Under the pieces are notes generated by a model that saw nothing but the letters and a program-made list of their open reading frames with translations, did not search any database and was not told the DNA's origin. Positions 26,864 through 36,455 of a DNA stretch of 64,000 nucleotides are shown piece after piece. The position numbers and the translations under genes were made by a program. Each line of letters opens with the position of its first letter. Within the stretch, counting starts at the first letter, position 1. This DNA is from Streptococcus australis. Lineage in GTDB: Bacteria > Bacillota > Bacilli > Lactobacillales > Streptococcaceae. The stretch covers positions 1,302,001-1,366,000 of the forward strand of contig NZ_LR594040.1 in NCBI RefSeq assembly GCF_901543175.1. The letters are read 5' to 3'.

Positions 26864-28486
26864 TTAAGATCGTTTAAATTTTGCTCGCAGGCGATCTGCC
26901 TTCGATTTCCCGATAACTTTATCCAATAGACGAGTTTCTAAACTCATTAAACCATAGAGAGCACCACCTATACCGCCTATAAGAGCAACATATAGGAAAC
27001 TCCAGAAACGTCCAGTTGGTTGGAAGATAAATCCTAGAAGCCATTGCAAAAAGCCAACCAAGATAAACATGACGAGAGTCAAGATCGTGATTAAGATCGT
27101 CCGTTTCAAGATAATCTTTCGACGAGCACCAGTCACTTGGCAGATATCGCGATACATCAAAACATTTGGAATGATGAGACCGATAGTCGTTGAAATCAAG
27201 GGACCATAGCTGTGGAAAATGGCAATAGCTGGTAACTGCAAGACTAGCTTGGCAAGGGAACCATAGACAAAGTAAAGCACTGCCTTGCGATTGCGGAACA
27301 TAGCCTGAAGCATAGGAGACAAGACCATGTACAAACCTAAAATAGTAGACTGTAAAACCGCAAAGACAAACAAGCCCATGGCCAGACTATCTGGCTTGCC
27401 ATAAAAGACTGTATAGAGAGGTTCCCCTACCATGACGACTCCAACTGTTGCTGGTAAGAGAAACATAAAGAGCATGGTCATACTATCTTGAACTAGGCGA
27501 GCAGCGGCTCTCAAATCACCTTTGACATAATTTTCCGTCAAAAGTGGCAAGCCGACACTTCCAATCGAGACACCAACAGAGATCAAAATCATGGTGATTT
27601 TATTAGGATTGGCGGAGAAATAAGAAAACATGACAACCAAGTCTTCATTGCTGTAGTTGGTAAACCACTTCATGCTATTGATGAAGGTCATTTGGTCTAA
27701 AATCTGGAAGAGCTGGATGGCTGATCCTGTCAGGATAAAGGGAATGGCTTCCTTGATGGTATCAACCAAGAGTCGCTTGCTATTGATCTTATCCCGTGTT
27801 TCAAATACCTTTTGGAGCAGTCCCTCCTTGGAAAGAAAATAGATCAAGACTGCAAAACTAGCCACCATTCCCACAAAGGCAGCAAAGGTAGACTGAGTAA
27901 CCGCTGATAAGTAATCACCAGAACCCATCTTCATGATAATAAAAGTAGCCAGCAACATCCAGATAACACGGATCACCTGCTCGGCGATTTGACTCATAGC
28001 ATAGGGCTTCAGGTTATTCATCCCTTGGAAAAAGCCACGGATAACACTCATAGATGGAAAAATCAGAACTGCCCAAGCCAAACTCTGCATGATAGGAATT
28101 AGGTCTGTCCCCACGCCTGATAAATCTGCCAACCAGGGAGAAAAGAGATACAAGACCAAGGCAAAGACTAGTCCCAAGCCCGTCATAAAGCCTAGAAAAC
28201 TCCGAATCAAGGCAAAGCTATGCTCTTCTTCTCGCATAGTATTGTACTTAGCCACTTGTTTAGCAACCGCAACCGGGATACCCGCTGTCGAAATCAGCAA
28301 GAACCAGGCGTAAATATTATAACCCATGGTAAAGAGACCATTTGCCTTGGCGGCATAAGTCCCCATCCAAATATACCAGGGAATAATATAGATAGCACCA
28401 AGGAGGCGACTAATAAAGTTACTAGCTGTTAGCCAAGCAGTCCCTCGCAACATCTGGGCTTGCTGGTGATTATTTTCGTTAGACAT
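26864..28486 (-). CDS. murJ: Lipid II flippase (MurJ/YtgP)
   Basis: 540 residues from MSNENNHQQAQ (ATG 28484-28486 behind GAGGAAG; the frame opens 5 codons earlier). About fourteen membrane helices of the MOP exporter superfamily, beginning with LRGTAWLTASNFISRLLGAIYIIPW. YtgP proteins of streptococci and B. subtilis can replace E. coli MurJ, so it should flip lipid II across the membrane. It is transcribed back to back with murE from overlapping promoters. A basic tail KSKADRLRAKFKRS ends the protein. Confidence 0.9.
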   Translation of the reverse strand: MSNENNHQQAQMLRGTAWLTASNFISRLLGAIYIIPWYIWMGTYAAKANGLFTMGYNIYAWFLLISTAGIPVAVAKQVAKYNTMREEEHSFALIRSFLGFMTGLGLVFALVLYLFSPWLADLSGVGTDLIPIMQSLAWAVLIFPSMSVIRGFFQGMNNLKPYAMSQIAEQVIRVIWMLLATFIIMKMGSGDYLSAVTQSTFAAFVGMVASFAVLIYFLSKEGLLQKVFETRDKINSKRLLVDTIKEAIPFILTGSAIQLFQILDQMTFINSMKWFTNYSNEDLVVMFSYFSANPNKITMILISVGVSIGSVGLPLLTENYVKGDLRAAARLVQDSMTMLFMFLLPATVGVVMVGEPLYTVFYGKPDSLAMGLFVFAVLQSTILGLYMVLSPMLQAMFRNRKAVLYFVYGSLAKLVLQLPAIAIFHSYGPLISTTIGLIIPNVLMYRDICQVTGARRKIILKRTILITILTLVMFILVGFLQWLLGFIFQPTGRFWSFLYVALIGGIGGALYGLMSLETRLLDKVIGKSKADRLRAKFKRS

Positions 28487-28533
28487 AGCTTCCTCATTCA
28501 ATTTTGATAACTAGGAAAAGTTCCTTATCTTCC

Positions 28534-28562
28534 ATTATAAACTTTTCCTTGTTACTTGTAAA
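28534..28562 (-). promoter_or_regulatory. murJ promoter
   Basis: TTTACA (28557-28562), 17 bases, TATAAT (28534-28539) on the minus strand. Its -35 occupies nearly the same bases as the murE -35 on the other strand. Confidence 0.8.
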
Positions 28563-28584
28563 ATTCAGACTTGAAGTTTATAAT
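28556..28584 (+). promoter_or_regulatory. murE promoter, probably leaderless
   Basis: TTGTAA (28556-28561), 17 bases, TATAAT (28579-28584). Expected start site 28591-28592; the ATG is at 28592. Confidence 0.82.
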
Positions 28585-28591
28585 AGAAAGT

Positions 28592-30037
28592 ATGATAAAG
28601 ATTGAAACCGTATTAGATATTTTAAAGAAAGATAGTCTCTTCCGTGAGATTATTGATCAGGGACATTACTACTACAATTACAGTGATGTCGATTTTGATA
28701 GTATCAGTTACGACAGTCGTAAAGTAAAAGCAGGCACTCTTTTTTTTGCAAAAGGTGCTACCTTTAAAAAAGAATACCTTCTTTCTGCTATAACTCAGGG
28801 CTTAGGTTGGTATGTAGCTGAAAAGGACTACGAGGTCGGTATTCCTGTTATTGTCGTGAACGACATTAAGAAAGCCATGAGTTTGATTGCCATGGAATTT
28901 TATGGCAATCCACAAGAAAAACTCAAAATTCTCGCTTTCACAGGGACAAAAGGAAAGACAACAGCGGCCTATTTTGCCTATAACATCTTGGCTCAACATC
29001 ATCGCCCAGCTATGCTGTCTACCATGAATACAACCTTAGATGGTAAGACCTTCTTTAAATCTGCCCTCACAACTCCTGAGAGCATTGATCTCTTTGATAT
29101 GATGGCTCAAGCTGTTCATAACGGAAGATCCCATCTCATCATGGAAGTCTCCAGTCAAGCCTACTTGGTTAAGCGAGTCTACGGCCTAACTTTCGATGTA
29201 GGAGTGTTTCTCAATATCAGTCCTGACCATATCGGTCCGATTGAGCATCCAAGTTTTGAAGATTACTTCTACCACAAACGTCTCTTGATGGAAAATAGCC
29301 GAGCAGTTGTCATTAACAGCGACATGGACCACTTTTCTGTGCTAAAAGAACAAGTTGAAAATCAAGAGCATGATTTCTATGGTAGCCAGTCAAGTAACCA
29401 AATCGAGAATTCCAAAGCCTTTAGCTTTTCCGCTACAGGTAAACTCGCTGGTGATTATGATATTCAACTCATTGGCCACTTTAACCAAGAAAATGCCGTT
29501 GCAGCTGGACTTGCCTGCCTTCGTCTAGGTGCCAGTCTAGAGGACATCAAAAAAGGAATCGCTGCGACCCGAGTTCCTGGACGTATGGAAGTCCTCACGC
29601 AGAAAAATGGAGCCAAGGTCTTCATCGACTATGCCCACAACGGGGACAGTTTGAAAAAACTCATCAATGTGGTTGAAACTCATCAAACTGGGAAAATCGC
29701 TCTGGTTCTCGGTTCGACTGGAAACAAGGGTGAAAGTCGTCGCAAAGACTTTGGACTCCTTCTCAATCAACATCCTGAGATTCAAGTCTTTCTCACCGCT
29801 GATGATCCAAACTATGAAGATCCAATAGCGATTGCAGATGAAATCAGCAACTACATCAGTCATCCTGTTGAAAAGATTGCCGATCGCGAACAAGCCATCC
29901 AGGCGGCAATGGCTGTTACAAGTCAAGAACTCGATGCCGTGATTATTGCTGGTAAGGGAGCTGATTGCTACCAAATCATCAATGGAGTAAAAGAATCCTA
30001 CCCTGGTGACTCAGCTGTCGCAGAACGTTATCTATAA
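28592..30037 (+). CDS. murE: UDP-MurNAc-L-Ala-D-Glu:L-lysine ligase
   Basis: 481 residues from [14 protein letters not shown], the usual streptococcal start; the frame extends 7 codons further into the promoter. Adds the third residue of the peptidoglycan stem peptide in the cytoplasm. ATP loop [13 protein letters not shown] near residue 117, the central [10 protein letters not shown], and the specificity motif DDPN (in [10 protein letters not shown]), as in lysine-adding streptococcal enzymes rather than DNPR of diaminopimelate enzymes. The window also has dapB, which in streptococci serves lysine making. Confidence 0.96.
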   Translation: MIKIETVLDILKKDSLFREIIDQGHYYYNYSDVDFDSISYDSRKVKAGTLFFAKGATFKKEYLLSAITQGLGWYVAEKDYEVGIPVIVVNDIKKAMSLIAMEFYGNPQEKLKILAFTGTKGKTTAAYFAYNILAQHHRPAMLSTMNTTLDGKTFFKSALTTPESIDLFDMMAQAVHNGRSHLIMEVSSQAYLVKRVYGLTFDVGVFLNISPDHIGPIEHPSFEDYFYHKRLLMENSRAVVINSDMDHFSVLKEQVENQEHDFYGSQSSNQIENSKAFSFSATGKLAGDYDIQLIGHFNQENAVAAGLACLRLGASLEDIKKGIAATRVPGRMEVLTQKNGAKVFIDYAHNGDSLKKLINVVETHQTGKIALVLGSTGNKGESRRKDFGLLLNQHPEIQVFLTADDPNYEDPIAIADEISNYISHPVEKIADREQAIQAAMAVTSQELDAVIIAGKGADCYQIINGVKESYPGDSAVAERYL

Positions 30038-30069
30038 AAAAATCAAGGGAAACATTCCCTTGATTTTTT
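30037..30069. terminator. Bidirectional terminator between murE and csbD
   Basis: 14-bp stem AAAAAATCAAGGGA (30037-30050) / TCCCTTGATTTTTT (30056-30069), T-runs on both strands. Confidence 0.92.
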
Positions 30070-30269
30070 TAGTCTTCTTTCTTAAATGAGTTTTTAAGAC
30101 CTTCAACGGCACCTTCTACAGCACCTTTAGCATCTTCAACAACTTCTTTTGCTTTGGCAACTGTTTTTTCTACAGTACCTTCTGCTTCTGTTTTGCTATC
30201 GCCAGTAACTTTACCAAATCCTTCTTTGATAGCACCAGTTGCTTGTTCCAATTTATTTTCAAGTGACAT
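30069..30269 (-). CDS. CsbD-family stress protein
   Basis: 66 residues from [24 protein letters not shown] with AAGGAG before the ATG; the longer frame upstream runs through the promoter. Small, helical, rich in A, E, K and V: the CsbD family, often induced by general stress, without known biochemical role. Own promoter and terminator. Confidence 0.92.
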   Translation of the reverse strand: MSLENKLEQATGAIKEGFGKVTGDSKTEAEGTVEKTVAKAKEVVEDAKGAVEGAVEGLKNSFKKED

Positions 30270-30318
30270 AGCTCTGTCTCCTTTGCTTTTAATACGATAA
30301 ATGTTATCGCTTACATTC

Positions 30319-30347
30319 AGTTTATGCTTATTCTTTAGTAAAGTCAA
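30319..30347 (-). promoter_or_regulatory. csbD promoter
   Basis: Minus-strand TTGACT (30342-30347), 17 bases, TAAACT (30319-30324). Confidence 0.75.
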
Positions 30348-30370
30348 ACAATCTGCTCAAAATGAAGCAA

Positions 30371-31021
30371 TTAAGGTAAATAAAAAGTCAACCGCTCCTT
30401 GTCAAAATCAACCGCCAACTCATACTTCCCTTCTTCGTTTTGCACTACATAGTCCAAGACGACTAGACTCTCAACGAAGATATCACGGCGTTTCTGCAAA
30501 AGTTGATCTTTTTTGAGAAACTTCAGTAAAAAAGTCGTCATATACTTGAGGGCGTACTCAGGATTGACATCTCCCAAAATGGCATAGAGTTCCTGCTGTT
30601 TTTGTGTCAAAGGATATTGATGTTTGATCTTGTAGAAATAATTCGACAGGGTCATCTTTTCTCTTGCAAAATCCGTAGATTCGACTAGAATGGCTGCATT
30701 GGTTTGATTGCGCAATTCTGTCTCAAAAGTCTTCTCTAGCAAGGCTTGATAAACTGGACTATCCTCTCTGACAAAAATTTCTTGGTCAAGGGATAGATTA
30801 CCTATAGATTCTAGAAAAGGGAGATTAAGGGAATAACGTTTGTTTTCCCTTACGATCAAGCCTGCCTTTATATACTCTTCCATGAGTTTATCAACTGCCA
30901 CATCTGGAAACTGAGCCTTGATTTCTCGTAGAATCACATCGTCATGCTGGTCCAGATAGTCAACCAAATCTATAAAAAATGGCTGTCGAGTCAAACGGGA
31001 GGGATTAAAAATCTGAATCAT
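30371..31021 (-). CDS. DUF1803 family protein
   Basis: 216 residues, soluble, start MIQIFNPSRLTRQPFFIDLVDYLDQ as in streptococcal DUF1803 proteins. A helix-turn-helix-like stretch around 28-65 (LREIKAQFPDVAVDKLMEEYIKAGLIVRENKRYSL) has the look of a winged helix, so a DNA-binding role is possible but unproven. It overlaps the YiiX-like gene by 17 bases and is translated from AAAGGAA inside it. Confidence 0.75.
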   Translation of the reverse strand: MIQIFNPSRLTRQPFFIDLVDYLDQHDDVILREIKAQFPDVAVDKLMEEYIKAGLIVRENKRYSLNLPFLESIGNLSLDQEIFVREDSPVYQALLEKTFETELRNQTNAAILVESTDFAREKMTLSNYFYKIKHQYPLTQKQQELYAILGDVNPEYALKYMTTFLLKFLKKDQLLQKRRDIFVESLVVLDYVVQNEEGKYELAVDFDKERLTFYLP

Positions 31022-31517
31022 GAAGATTCCTTTCTTTACATTCTAAAAGAGAAGATGCTGCTAGTTGACTAGGATTGGTCCCTGGTTGATTCAGAGGTAC
31101 AGGAAGTTCGAGTTTCCTGTAATATTCCCTCCAAAAATCACTAATCTCCTGCTCCCCGTCTCCAAATTGCATCGGAATGGTCTCAAAAATAGGGAGAATT
31201 TCAGCGATGTACTGGGAGCAGTAAAAGCCAGACCCATCTGAATAAAAAGAGGCATTATAGGGTGCACCTAAATGTTTGCTAGCTCTCATCTTCACCAAAT
31301 CAGTTTCTATCTCTGGGTAGATATAGAGATCGTAGAGATGAGTTGGTTCAAAAAATTCAGCCGGTTCTTGACAGATGACCCCTGCTTGCCCACTAGCATG
31401 GTAGATCAAACCGTCCAAAAAGATAGCTACATGACTATAGTTCCCAGTAGAATCCTGGATGGCCTGCCCCATATCTGAAAGGTCCTTCACAAAAATCAAA
31501 TCGCCATTTTCTAACAT
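31005..31517 (-). CDS. YiiX/YaeF-like permuted papain-fold hydrolase
   Basis: 170 residues. The permuted NlpC/P60 layout: LENGDLIFVKDLS at the start, a histidine in NYSHVAIFLDG (about residue 30) and a cysteine in GFYCSQYIAEIL (about residue 108), the likely catalytic pair. No signal peptide, so it acts in the cytoplasm. Substrate unknown; related proteins are amidases or deacylases. AGGAGAG precedes the ATG, and a DUF1803 gene overlaps its end. Confidence 0.78.
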   Translation of the reverse strand: MLENGDLIFVKDLSDMGQAIQDSTGNYSHVAIFLDGLIYHASGQAGVICQEPAEFFEPTHLYDLYIYPEIETDLVKMRASKHLGAPYNASFYSDGSGFYCSQYIAEILPIFETIPMQFGDGEQEISDFWREYYRKLELPVPLNQPGTNPSQLAASSLLECKERNLHDSDF

Positions 31518-31527
31518 CTTTCTCTCC

Positions 31528-31554
31528 TAGAAAAAAAGGAGCCGAGACCCCTTT
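31528..31554 (-). terminator. ppaC terminator
   Basis: Minus-strand AAAGGGG / CTCCTTT stem with a G-U pair and T-run, 50 bases beyond the ppaC stop. A second 7-bp hairpin (TGGAAAC/GTTTCCA, 31562-31579) lies in between. Confidence 0.75.
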
Positions 31555-31602
31555 AGCTATATGGAAACAAGTGTTTCCACATTTCAATCATCACTCAGGC
31601 TA

Positions 31603-32538
31603 TTAGCCATTAAAGCTTTCTGTCAACTGAGGCACCACTTGTTTCTTACGTGAAACAGCACCTGGAAGGAAAGCGTGGTTGTTTTCAAGTTTAAAGTTGA
31701 AGGCAGCTTCAACCTTGCCCATATTTGATCCAAGAGCCAAAATTTCTGAGTTTGAGTTCACAATATCAGTAATCATCAAGACAAAGTCAGAGTAGCCGTT
31801 TGCAGCATTAGCTGCTTGCATTGCTGCTTCGATTTCAGCTTGGCGTTCCAAGACTTCAGCAATATCAACTGTATTGACTTGGGCAACACGAACCTTATTT
31901 CCGTTGAGTTCAAAAGTCTTAGCGTCGATATCAATCAATTCTTCAGCAGATTTACTAGCCAAGTTTGTACCAGCCTTCAGCATCGCGAGGCCGTACTCTT
32001 CCAAGTTCACACCTGCTAATTCTGCCAATTCAGGAGCAATAACTTTATCAGATGGGTGTGTTGTTGGTGATTTCAAAAGAAGGGTATCTGAAATCAAACC
32101 TGAAAGCATCAATCCTGCGATTTCTTTAGGAACTGCTACACCATGTTCTTTGAACATGCGGTAAACGATAGATGAAGCTGATCCAACTGGTTCCAAGCGC
32201 ATGTAAAGTGGGCTTGCAGTTTCAAAGTTAGCCACACGGTGGTGATCCACTACTCCGTAAACTTCTACTTCAGCGATATCTGACACTGATTGTTGGAATT
32301 CATTGTGGTCAGTCAAGATAACTTGCTCTGCACCTTCTGCTTTAGCAGATGTGATGACGCGTGGTGCTTCTACACCAAAATAGTTCAAAACAAAGGCTGT
32401 TTCTTCATTTGGAGTACCAAGAGCAACTGCTTCTGTGTCCAATCCATAAGCTTCTTTTGCAAGGTAAGCAAAGGCTACAGATGACCCGATGGCATCTGAG
32501 TCTGGATTTTGGTGACCAAATACTAGAATCTTAGACAT
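31603..32538 (-). CDS. ppaC: Manganese-dependent inorganic pyrophosphatase
   Basis: 311 residues, family II pyrophosphatase of the DHH superfamily. Metal-binding motifs: [12 protein letters not shown] at the start, ILTDHNE, and VVDHHRV; the C-terminal lysine/arginine substrate loop is SRKKQVVP. It drives biosynthesis by removing pyrophosphate and depends on manganese, whose export genes caxP and mntE are nearby. Own promoter. Confidence 0.96.
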   Translation of the reverse strand: MSKILVFGHQNPDSDAIGSSVAFAYLAKEAYGLDTEAVALGTPNEETAFVLNYFGVEAPRVITSAKAEGAEQVILTDHNEFQQSVSDIAEVEVYGVVDHHRVANFETASPLYMRLEPVGSASSIVYRMFKEHGVAVPKEIAGLMLSGLISDTLLLKSPTTHPSDKVIAPELAELAGVNLEEYGLAMLKAGTNLASKSAEELIDIDAKTFELNGNKVRVAQVNTVDIAEVLERQAEIEAAMQAANAANGYSDFVLMITDIVNSNSEILALGSNMGKVEAAFNFKLENNHAFLPGAVSRKKQVVPQLTESFNG

Positions 32539-32567
32539 GATAATACCTCTTTAAATTTATTCATCTT

Positions 32568-32596
32568 ATTTTAGCATTTTTTTTCTCTTTTGACAA
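32568..32596 (-). promoter_or_regulatory. ppaC promoter
   Basis: Minus-strand TTGTCA (32591-32596), 17 bases, TAAAAT (32568-32573) with a TGC extension. Confidence 0.8.
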
Positions 32597-32623
32597 AAGT
32601 AAGAGGAGTCAAAGGACTCCTCA

Positions 32624-32908
32624 TTAGATGTCAATATGATTGACTAGATTTTTTTCTTGATTTTCGGATAAAAATCGTTCTTTCTGTGGTCTCTTCTTAC
32701 GTTTGAGAAGAGCCTCTGCAGACATGGCTTCTTCCTTGCTGGCAAAGCCTTCTGTATAGACGAGTTTGACTGGCAAGCGAGCTCGGGTATACTTGGCTCC
32801 CTTACCACTATTATGAACGGCAATGCGCCTCTTCACATCCGTTGTATAGCCCGTATAGTAAGAACCGTCACTACACTCCACCACATACATGTAGGCCTTA
32901 TGATCCAT
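32624..32908 (-). CDS. GIY-YIG nuclease-domain protein (YazA/UPF0213-like)
   Basis: 94 residues from [29 protein letters not shown]; the longer frame overlaps the methyltransferase and is not used. Stand-alone GIY-YIG domain: YMYV then YYTGYT as the GIY and YIG counterparts, and [17 protein letters not shown] with the catalytic arginine. Such small proteins may cut or bind DNA, but their role is unproven. Overlaps the upstream methyltransferase stop by 11 bases. Confidence 0.88.
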   Translation of the reverse strand: MDHKAYMYVVECSDGSYYTGYTTDVKRRIAVHNSGKGAKYTRARLPVKLVYTEGFASKEEAMSAEALLKRKKRPQKERFLSENQEKNLVNHIDI

Positions 32909-33644
32909 AGTAAATCTCTTGAATTTCTGGCGTGTAGGAACCATCGTCATTGTGAACAATGAGTGGTGGCAGGACCTTGAAACCACTTGTCGATCCATCC
33001 TTGATAGCTTCGATTAAGAGCATATTGGCCTCCTTCTGTCGTTTAGGATAGACAAATTGCAGGCGCTTGGGTGCCAAATTGTGGCGTTGAAGCATGTCTA
33101 AGATATCCAAGAGCCGATCTGGACGATGAACCATGACCAAACGACCATTAGACTTGAGAATACTCTGAGCACTTCGACAAATTTCTTCTAGGTTAGTCGC
33201 AATTTCGTGTCTTGCCAGGAGGTAGTGTTCACTCTCATTGAGATTGGAATGCGGATCTACCTTGAAATAAGGCGGATTACACAAGATCATATCCACCTTA
33301 CTTCCTTGGATGTGAGCAGGCATATTTTTCAAATCATCGCAGATGACCCGCATCTGCTCTTCCAAACCATTCAACTGAACCGAACGCTCTGCCATATCCG
33401 CCAAACGCTCCTGAATTTCTACAGAGAGGATTTTTGCCCTTGTACGACTACTTGCAAAAAGTCCCACTGCACCATTTCCAGCACAAAAATCCACTATTAA
33501 GCCATTTTTAGGAAAGCGTGGAAAGCGTGACAAGAGAACACTATCCACCGAATAGCTAAATACTTCTCTATTTTGAATGATCTTGATATCTGTCGAAAAG
33601 AGCTGGTTGATGCGCTCTCCTGGTTTTAATAATTGTTCTTCCAT
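32898..33644 (-). CDS. trmN6: tRNA1(Val) adenine-37 N6-methyltransferase-like (TrmN6/YfiC)
   Basis: 248 residues. SAM motif [17 protein letters not shown] near residue 48 and the N6-adenine motif NPPYF near 120 fit the TrmN6/YfiC group that methylates A37 of tRNA-Val. The C-terminus holds LLIEAIKDG typical of the group. No ribosome binding site is evident before the ATG, and the gene follows cvfD by 33 bases. The exact tRNA target is inferred. Confidence 0.85.
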   Translation of the reverse strand: MEEQLLKPGERINQLFSTDIKIIQNREVFSYSVDSVLLSRFPRFPKNGLIVDFCAGNGAVGLFASSRTRAKILSVEIQERLADMAERSVQLNGLEEQMRVICDDLKNMPAHIQGSKVDMILCNPPYFKVDPHSNLNESEHYLLARHEIATNLEEICRSAQSILKSNGRLVMVHRPDRLLDILDMLQRHNLAPKRLQFVYPKRQKEANMLLIEAIKDGSTSGFKVLPPLIVHNDDGSYTPEIQEIYYGS

Positions 33645-33677
33645 ATATTGATTTTTAAAAATACGAAATCTAATAGA

Positions 33678-34037
33678 CTAGTTTTTCTCTCTCAGATTGT
33701 TGAGGGCTTCCTTTGTCCAGATTGGCATCATTCGCCCAAGTGGTGCAAAACCATGCTTGATACGATCATTTGAAAAACGTCTCCGTCTTGGTAGCTGGTG
33801 TTTTTCTTCCTCCAGAGTGCGAATAGATAGACTAGCTTTACCTGAAAATTCGTCTAAATCAACAACCTGAACTTGCACTTCTTCACCAATTTTCAAAACT
33901 TCATAGATATTTTCGATAAATCCTGTCCGAATCTCTGAAATATGAATCAGCCCAATCACCCCTGTCTCTAACTCGACAAAGGCACCATAGGGCTGAATTC
34001 CTGTAATACGCCCCTTTAGCTTATCACCAATTTTCAT
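33678..34037 (-). CDS. cvfD: S1-domain RNA-binding stress protein CvfD (YugI/Gsp13-like)
   Basis: 119 residues from MKIGDKLKGRITGIQPYGAFVEL (GAGG before ATG at 34035-34037). One S1 RNA-binding domain at about 1-70, then a basic tail with PRRRRFSNDRIKHGFAPLG. Pneumococcal CvfD, a general stress and virulence regulator with this layout, lies in the same neighbourhood, next to the HAD-cyclophilin gene. Starts 2 bases after that gene's stop. Confidence 0.85.
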   Translation of the reverse strand: MKIGDKLKGRITGIQPYGAFVELETGVIGLIHISEIRTGFIENIYEVLKIGEEVQVQVVDLDEFSGKASLSIRTLEEEKHQLPRRRRFSNDRIKHGFAPLGRMMPIWTKEALNNLREKN

Positions 34038-34038
34038 C

Positions 34039-35439
34039 CTAGTCCTCAATTTCAATCGTTTCAATTACTACATCTTCAACTGGCTTGTCCATAGCACCAG
34101 TTTCAACAGCTGCAATGGCATCCAAGACTGCAAAAGATTCTGCATCTACCAATTGCCCAAAAACAGTGTGACGACGGTCAAGGTGAGGAGTTCCACCTTG
34201 CTCTGCATAGATCTCAGCGATTGGTTCAGGCCAGCCACCACGAGCAATCTCTTTTTTAGAATAAGGCAAATGTTGATTTTGCACGATAAAGAACTGGCTG
34301 CCGTTGGTATTTGGACCAGCATTGGCCATAGAAAGGGCACCACGGATATTATAGAGTTCTTCTGAAAATTCATCTTCAAAAGAGTCACCGTAGATTGACT
34401 CACCACCCATACCTGTACCAGTTGGGTCTCCGCCTTGGATCATAAAGTCCTTGATAATGCGATGGAAAATCACTCCATCATAGTAACCATCTTTTGAAAG
34501 AGCGACAAAGTTTGCTACTGTTTTAGGAGCATGTTCAGGGAAGAGCTTGATACGCAAGTCTCCGTGATTTGTCTTAATAGTCGCTAGAGGACCTTCTACT
34601 GTTTCAATGTCTACTTGTGGGAAATGCAATTCTTTTTCTACCATACCAAATCCTTCTAAGGCATCAAAAATGCCATCTTCTTCTACTGTTTTTGTAATAT
34701 AATCTGCTTTTTCTTTGATCTTTTCGTGGGAAACTCCCATGGCAATGCTAATTCCTGCATAATCAAAGAGTTCCAAGTCATTGAGGCCATCTCCAAAGAC
34801 CATGACATTCTCTGGTTTCAATCCTAGGTGTTCTACAACCTTTGCCACACCAGCAGCCTTTGAGCCTGCAATTGGTACCACATCAGATGAATGTTCATGC
34901 CAACGCACCATGCGAAGTTTATCCGACAATGAATCTGGCAAGTGCAAGGCATCTCCTTCATCTTCAAAGGTCCACATCTGATAAATATCTACTTTTTCAT
35001 GAAAGTCAGGATCCACATCCAAGTTTGGATAAATCGGATCAATCGCCTCACTGATCATTTCTGTTCGAGTGGAGAGTTTAGCAGCATGACTGCCAACCAA
35101 ACCATATTCAATCCCCTCTTTCTTAGTCCAAGAAATGTACTCTTCTACATTTGACTTCTCAATCTGATTTTGATAAATAATATTTCCTTTTTTATCTTCT
35201 ATATAAGCACCATTCAAGGTCACAAAAAAGTCAGGCTTGAGTTCACGAATCTCTGGAACAACACCAAAAATACCGCGCCCTGAGGCAATTCCTGTCAAAA
35301 TCCCTTTTTCACGCAACTGCTTAAAGACAGTAGGAATTGTATCCGGAATAAAACCTGTCTTTGACGCACGTAAGGTATCATCAATATCAAAAAAGACAAT
35401 CTTAATTTTCTTTGCCTTGTATTTTAATTTTGCATCCAT
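34039..35439 (-). CDS. Fusion of Cof-type HAD phosphatase and cyclophilin peptidyl-prolyl isomerase
   Basis: 466 residues with two unrelated enzymes. Residues 1-265 are a HAD-IIB (Cof) phosphatase: FFDIDDTLRAS, SGRGIF, and FGDGLNDLELFDYAG. Residues from about 285 to the end are a cyclophilin: TNHGDLRIKLF, VIFHRIIKDFMIQGGDPTGTG (catalytic arginine), ANAGPNTNGSQFFI and HTVFGQL. There is no signal peptide, so both act in the cytoplasm. The fusion is known in streptococci; why the two are joined is not understood. Confidence 0.93.
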   Translation of the reverse strand: MDAKLKYKAKKIKIVFFDIDDTLRASKTGFIPDTIPTVFKQLREKGILTGIASGRGIFGVVPEIRELKPDFFVTLNGAYIEDKKGNIIYQNQIEKSNVEEYISWTKKEGIEYGLVGSHAAKLSTRTEMISEAIDPIYPNLDVDPDFHEKVDIYQMWTFEDEGDALHLPDSLSDKLRMVRWHEHSSDVVPIAGSKAAGVAKVVEHLGLKPENVMVFGDGLNDLELFDYAGISIAMGVSHEKIKEKADYITKTVEEDGIFDALEGFGMVEKELHFPQVDIETVEGPLATIKTNHGDLRIKLFPEHAPKTVANFVALSKDGYYDGVIFHRIIKDFMIQGGDPTGTGMGGESIYGDSFEDEFSEELYNIRGALSMANAGPNTNGSQFFIVQNQHLPYSKKEIARGGWPEPIAEIYAEQGGTPHLDRRHTVFGQLVDAESFAVLDAIAAVETGAMDKPVEDVVIETIEIED

Positions 35440-35520
35440 CTCTCTACCTCTTTCAATCTAACTCTTTCCATTATACCATAAAGTAGAGAAATCCCACATC
35501 TCCAAAAAAATCGCTATCTC

Positions 35521-36030
35521 TTATTCTAATTCCTTGGATAAGTACAGAACTAAATCATCATTATTTTGAATAGTGGCATTCATTTCCAAAGGTTGGTTTC
35601 GATACCAGACACCCGTACCATCTGGAATATAGCCGCGTTTGATGTACAATCTCTGAGCAGGACCATACCCTGAATGAAGCCCAACTCCAAGCGTCACCTT
35701 ATCGGATATAAGTTTTACTCGTTTTTCTGCTTCTTCTATCAAGAGATTTCCAATACCTTGATTTTGAAAGGGTTCAAAGACATTGAAATCTGAGAGTTCT
35801 GGAGCACTTCCAGCAAAGGGCCCTTGCTTGGCAATTGGTAAAATAGTAATGTAGCCCGCTACTACACCAGTAAGGTCAGCAATTAACACTTCCCTCTCTC
35901 CACTTTCCTGCTCCTTAAAATATCGAGTTAAAATTTCCTCTCTACTTGGCCAACCTTGGCTAGTAAATCCTCGAGATAGATCTTTAATGTCAGATTCTTG
36001 CATTTTTCTAATTGAACAAGTCGTCTTCAT
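35521..36030 (-). CDS. GNAT-family N-acetyltransferase
   Basis: 169 residues. Acetyl-CoA binding motif QNQGIGNLLIEEAEKRV around residue 91, preceded by the strand VVAGYITI and followed by the GYGPAQRLYIKRGYIPDGTG of the C-terminal part. Substrate unknown. AAAGGAG lies before the ATG; it appears monocistronic, downstream of the rpsR terminators. Confidence 0.85.
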   Translation of the reverse strand: MKTTCSIRKMQESDIKDLSRGFTSQGWPSREEILTRYFKEQESGEREVLIADLTGVVAGYITILPIAKQGPFAGSAPELSDFNVFEPFQNQGIGNLLIEEAEKRVKLISDKVTLGVGLHSGYGPAQRLYIKRGYIPDGTGVWYRNQPLEMNATIQNNDDLVLYLSKELE

Positions 36031-36081
36031 AAGATGCTCCTTTAAAAATTCCTACTATCATTATAGCACGTTTATAGAAAG

Positions 36082-36102
36082 AAAAAAGACCCATTGGGGT
36101 CT
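36082..36102 (-). terminator. Second, tandem terminator-like hairpin after rpsR
   Basis: AGACCC (36087-36092) / GGGTCT (36097-36102) stem with T-run on the minus strand. It repeats the stem of the first rpsR terminator about 70 bases downstream. Confidence 0.7.
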
Positions 36103-36153
36103 GAAAAAGAGGTCCAATCGGACCGAACTCGCCTTCTCATTTAAAAACTCGTG

Positions 36154-36182
36154 AAAAAAAGACCCGTTAGGGTCTTTTTTTT
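36154..36182 (-). terminator. rpsR terminator
   Basis: AAAAAAAGACCC / GGGTCTTTTTTTT hairpin with a GTTA loop, right after the rpsR stop. Confidence 0.92.
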
Positions 36183-36184
36183 CT

Positions 36185-36424
36185 TTAATCTTCGTTTACG
36201 AAAGGCATCAAAGCCATTACGCGAGCACGTTTGATAGCTGTTGTTACTTTACGTTGGTTTTTAGCTGAAGTTCCTGTTACACGACGAGGAAGGATTTTCC
36301 CACGTTCTGAAACGAAACGGCTAAGAAGCTCAGTATCTTTGTAATCAACATATTCAATTTTGTTTGCTGCGATGTAATCAACTTTTTTACGGCGTTTGAA
36401 TCCGCCACGACGTTGTTGAGCCAT
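36185..36424 (-). CDS. rpsR: 30S ribosomal protein bS18
   Basis: 79 residues, full length, start [30 protein letters not shown] and the typical [35 protein letters not shown]. Pairs with S6 in the platform of the 30S subunit. Third gene of rpsF-ssb-rpsR; has no zinc cysteine motif. Confidence 0.97.
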   Translation of the reverse strand: MAQQRRGGFKRRKKVDYIAANKIEYVDYKDTELLSRFVSERGKILPRRVTGTSAKNQRKVTTAIKRARVMALMPFVNED

Positions 36425-36455
36425 GTTTTTTCTCCTTTATAGTATTAATTGTCCA

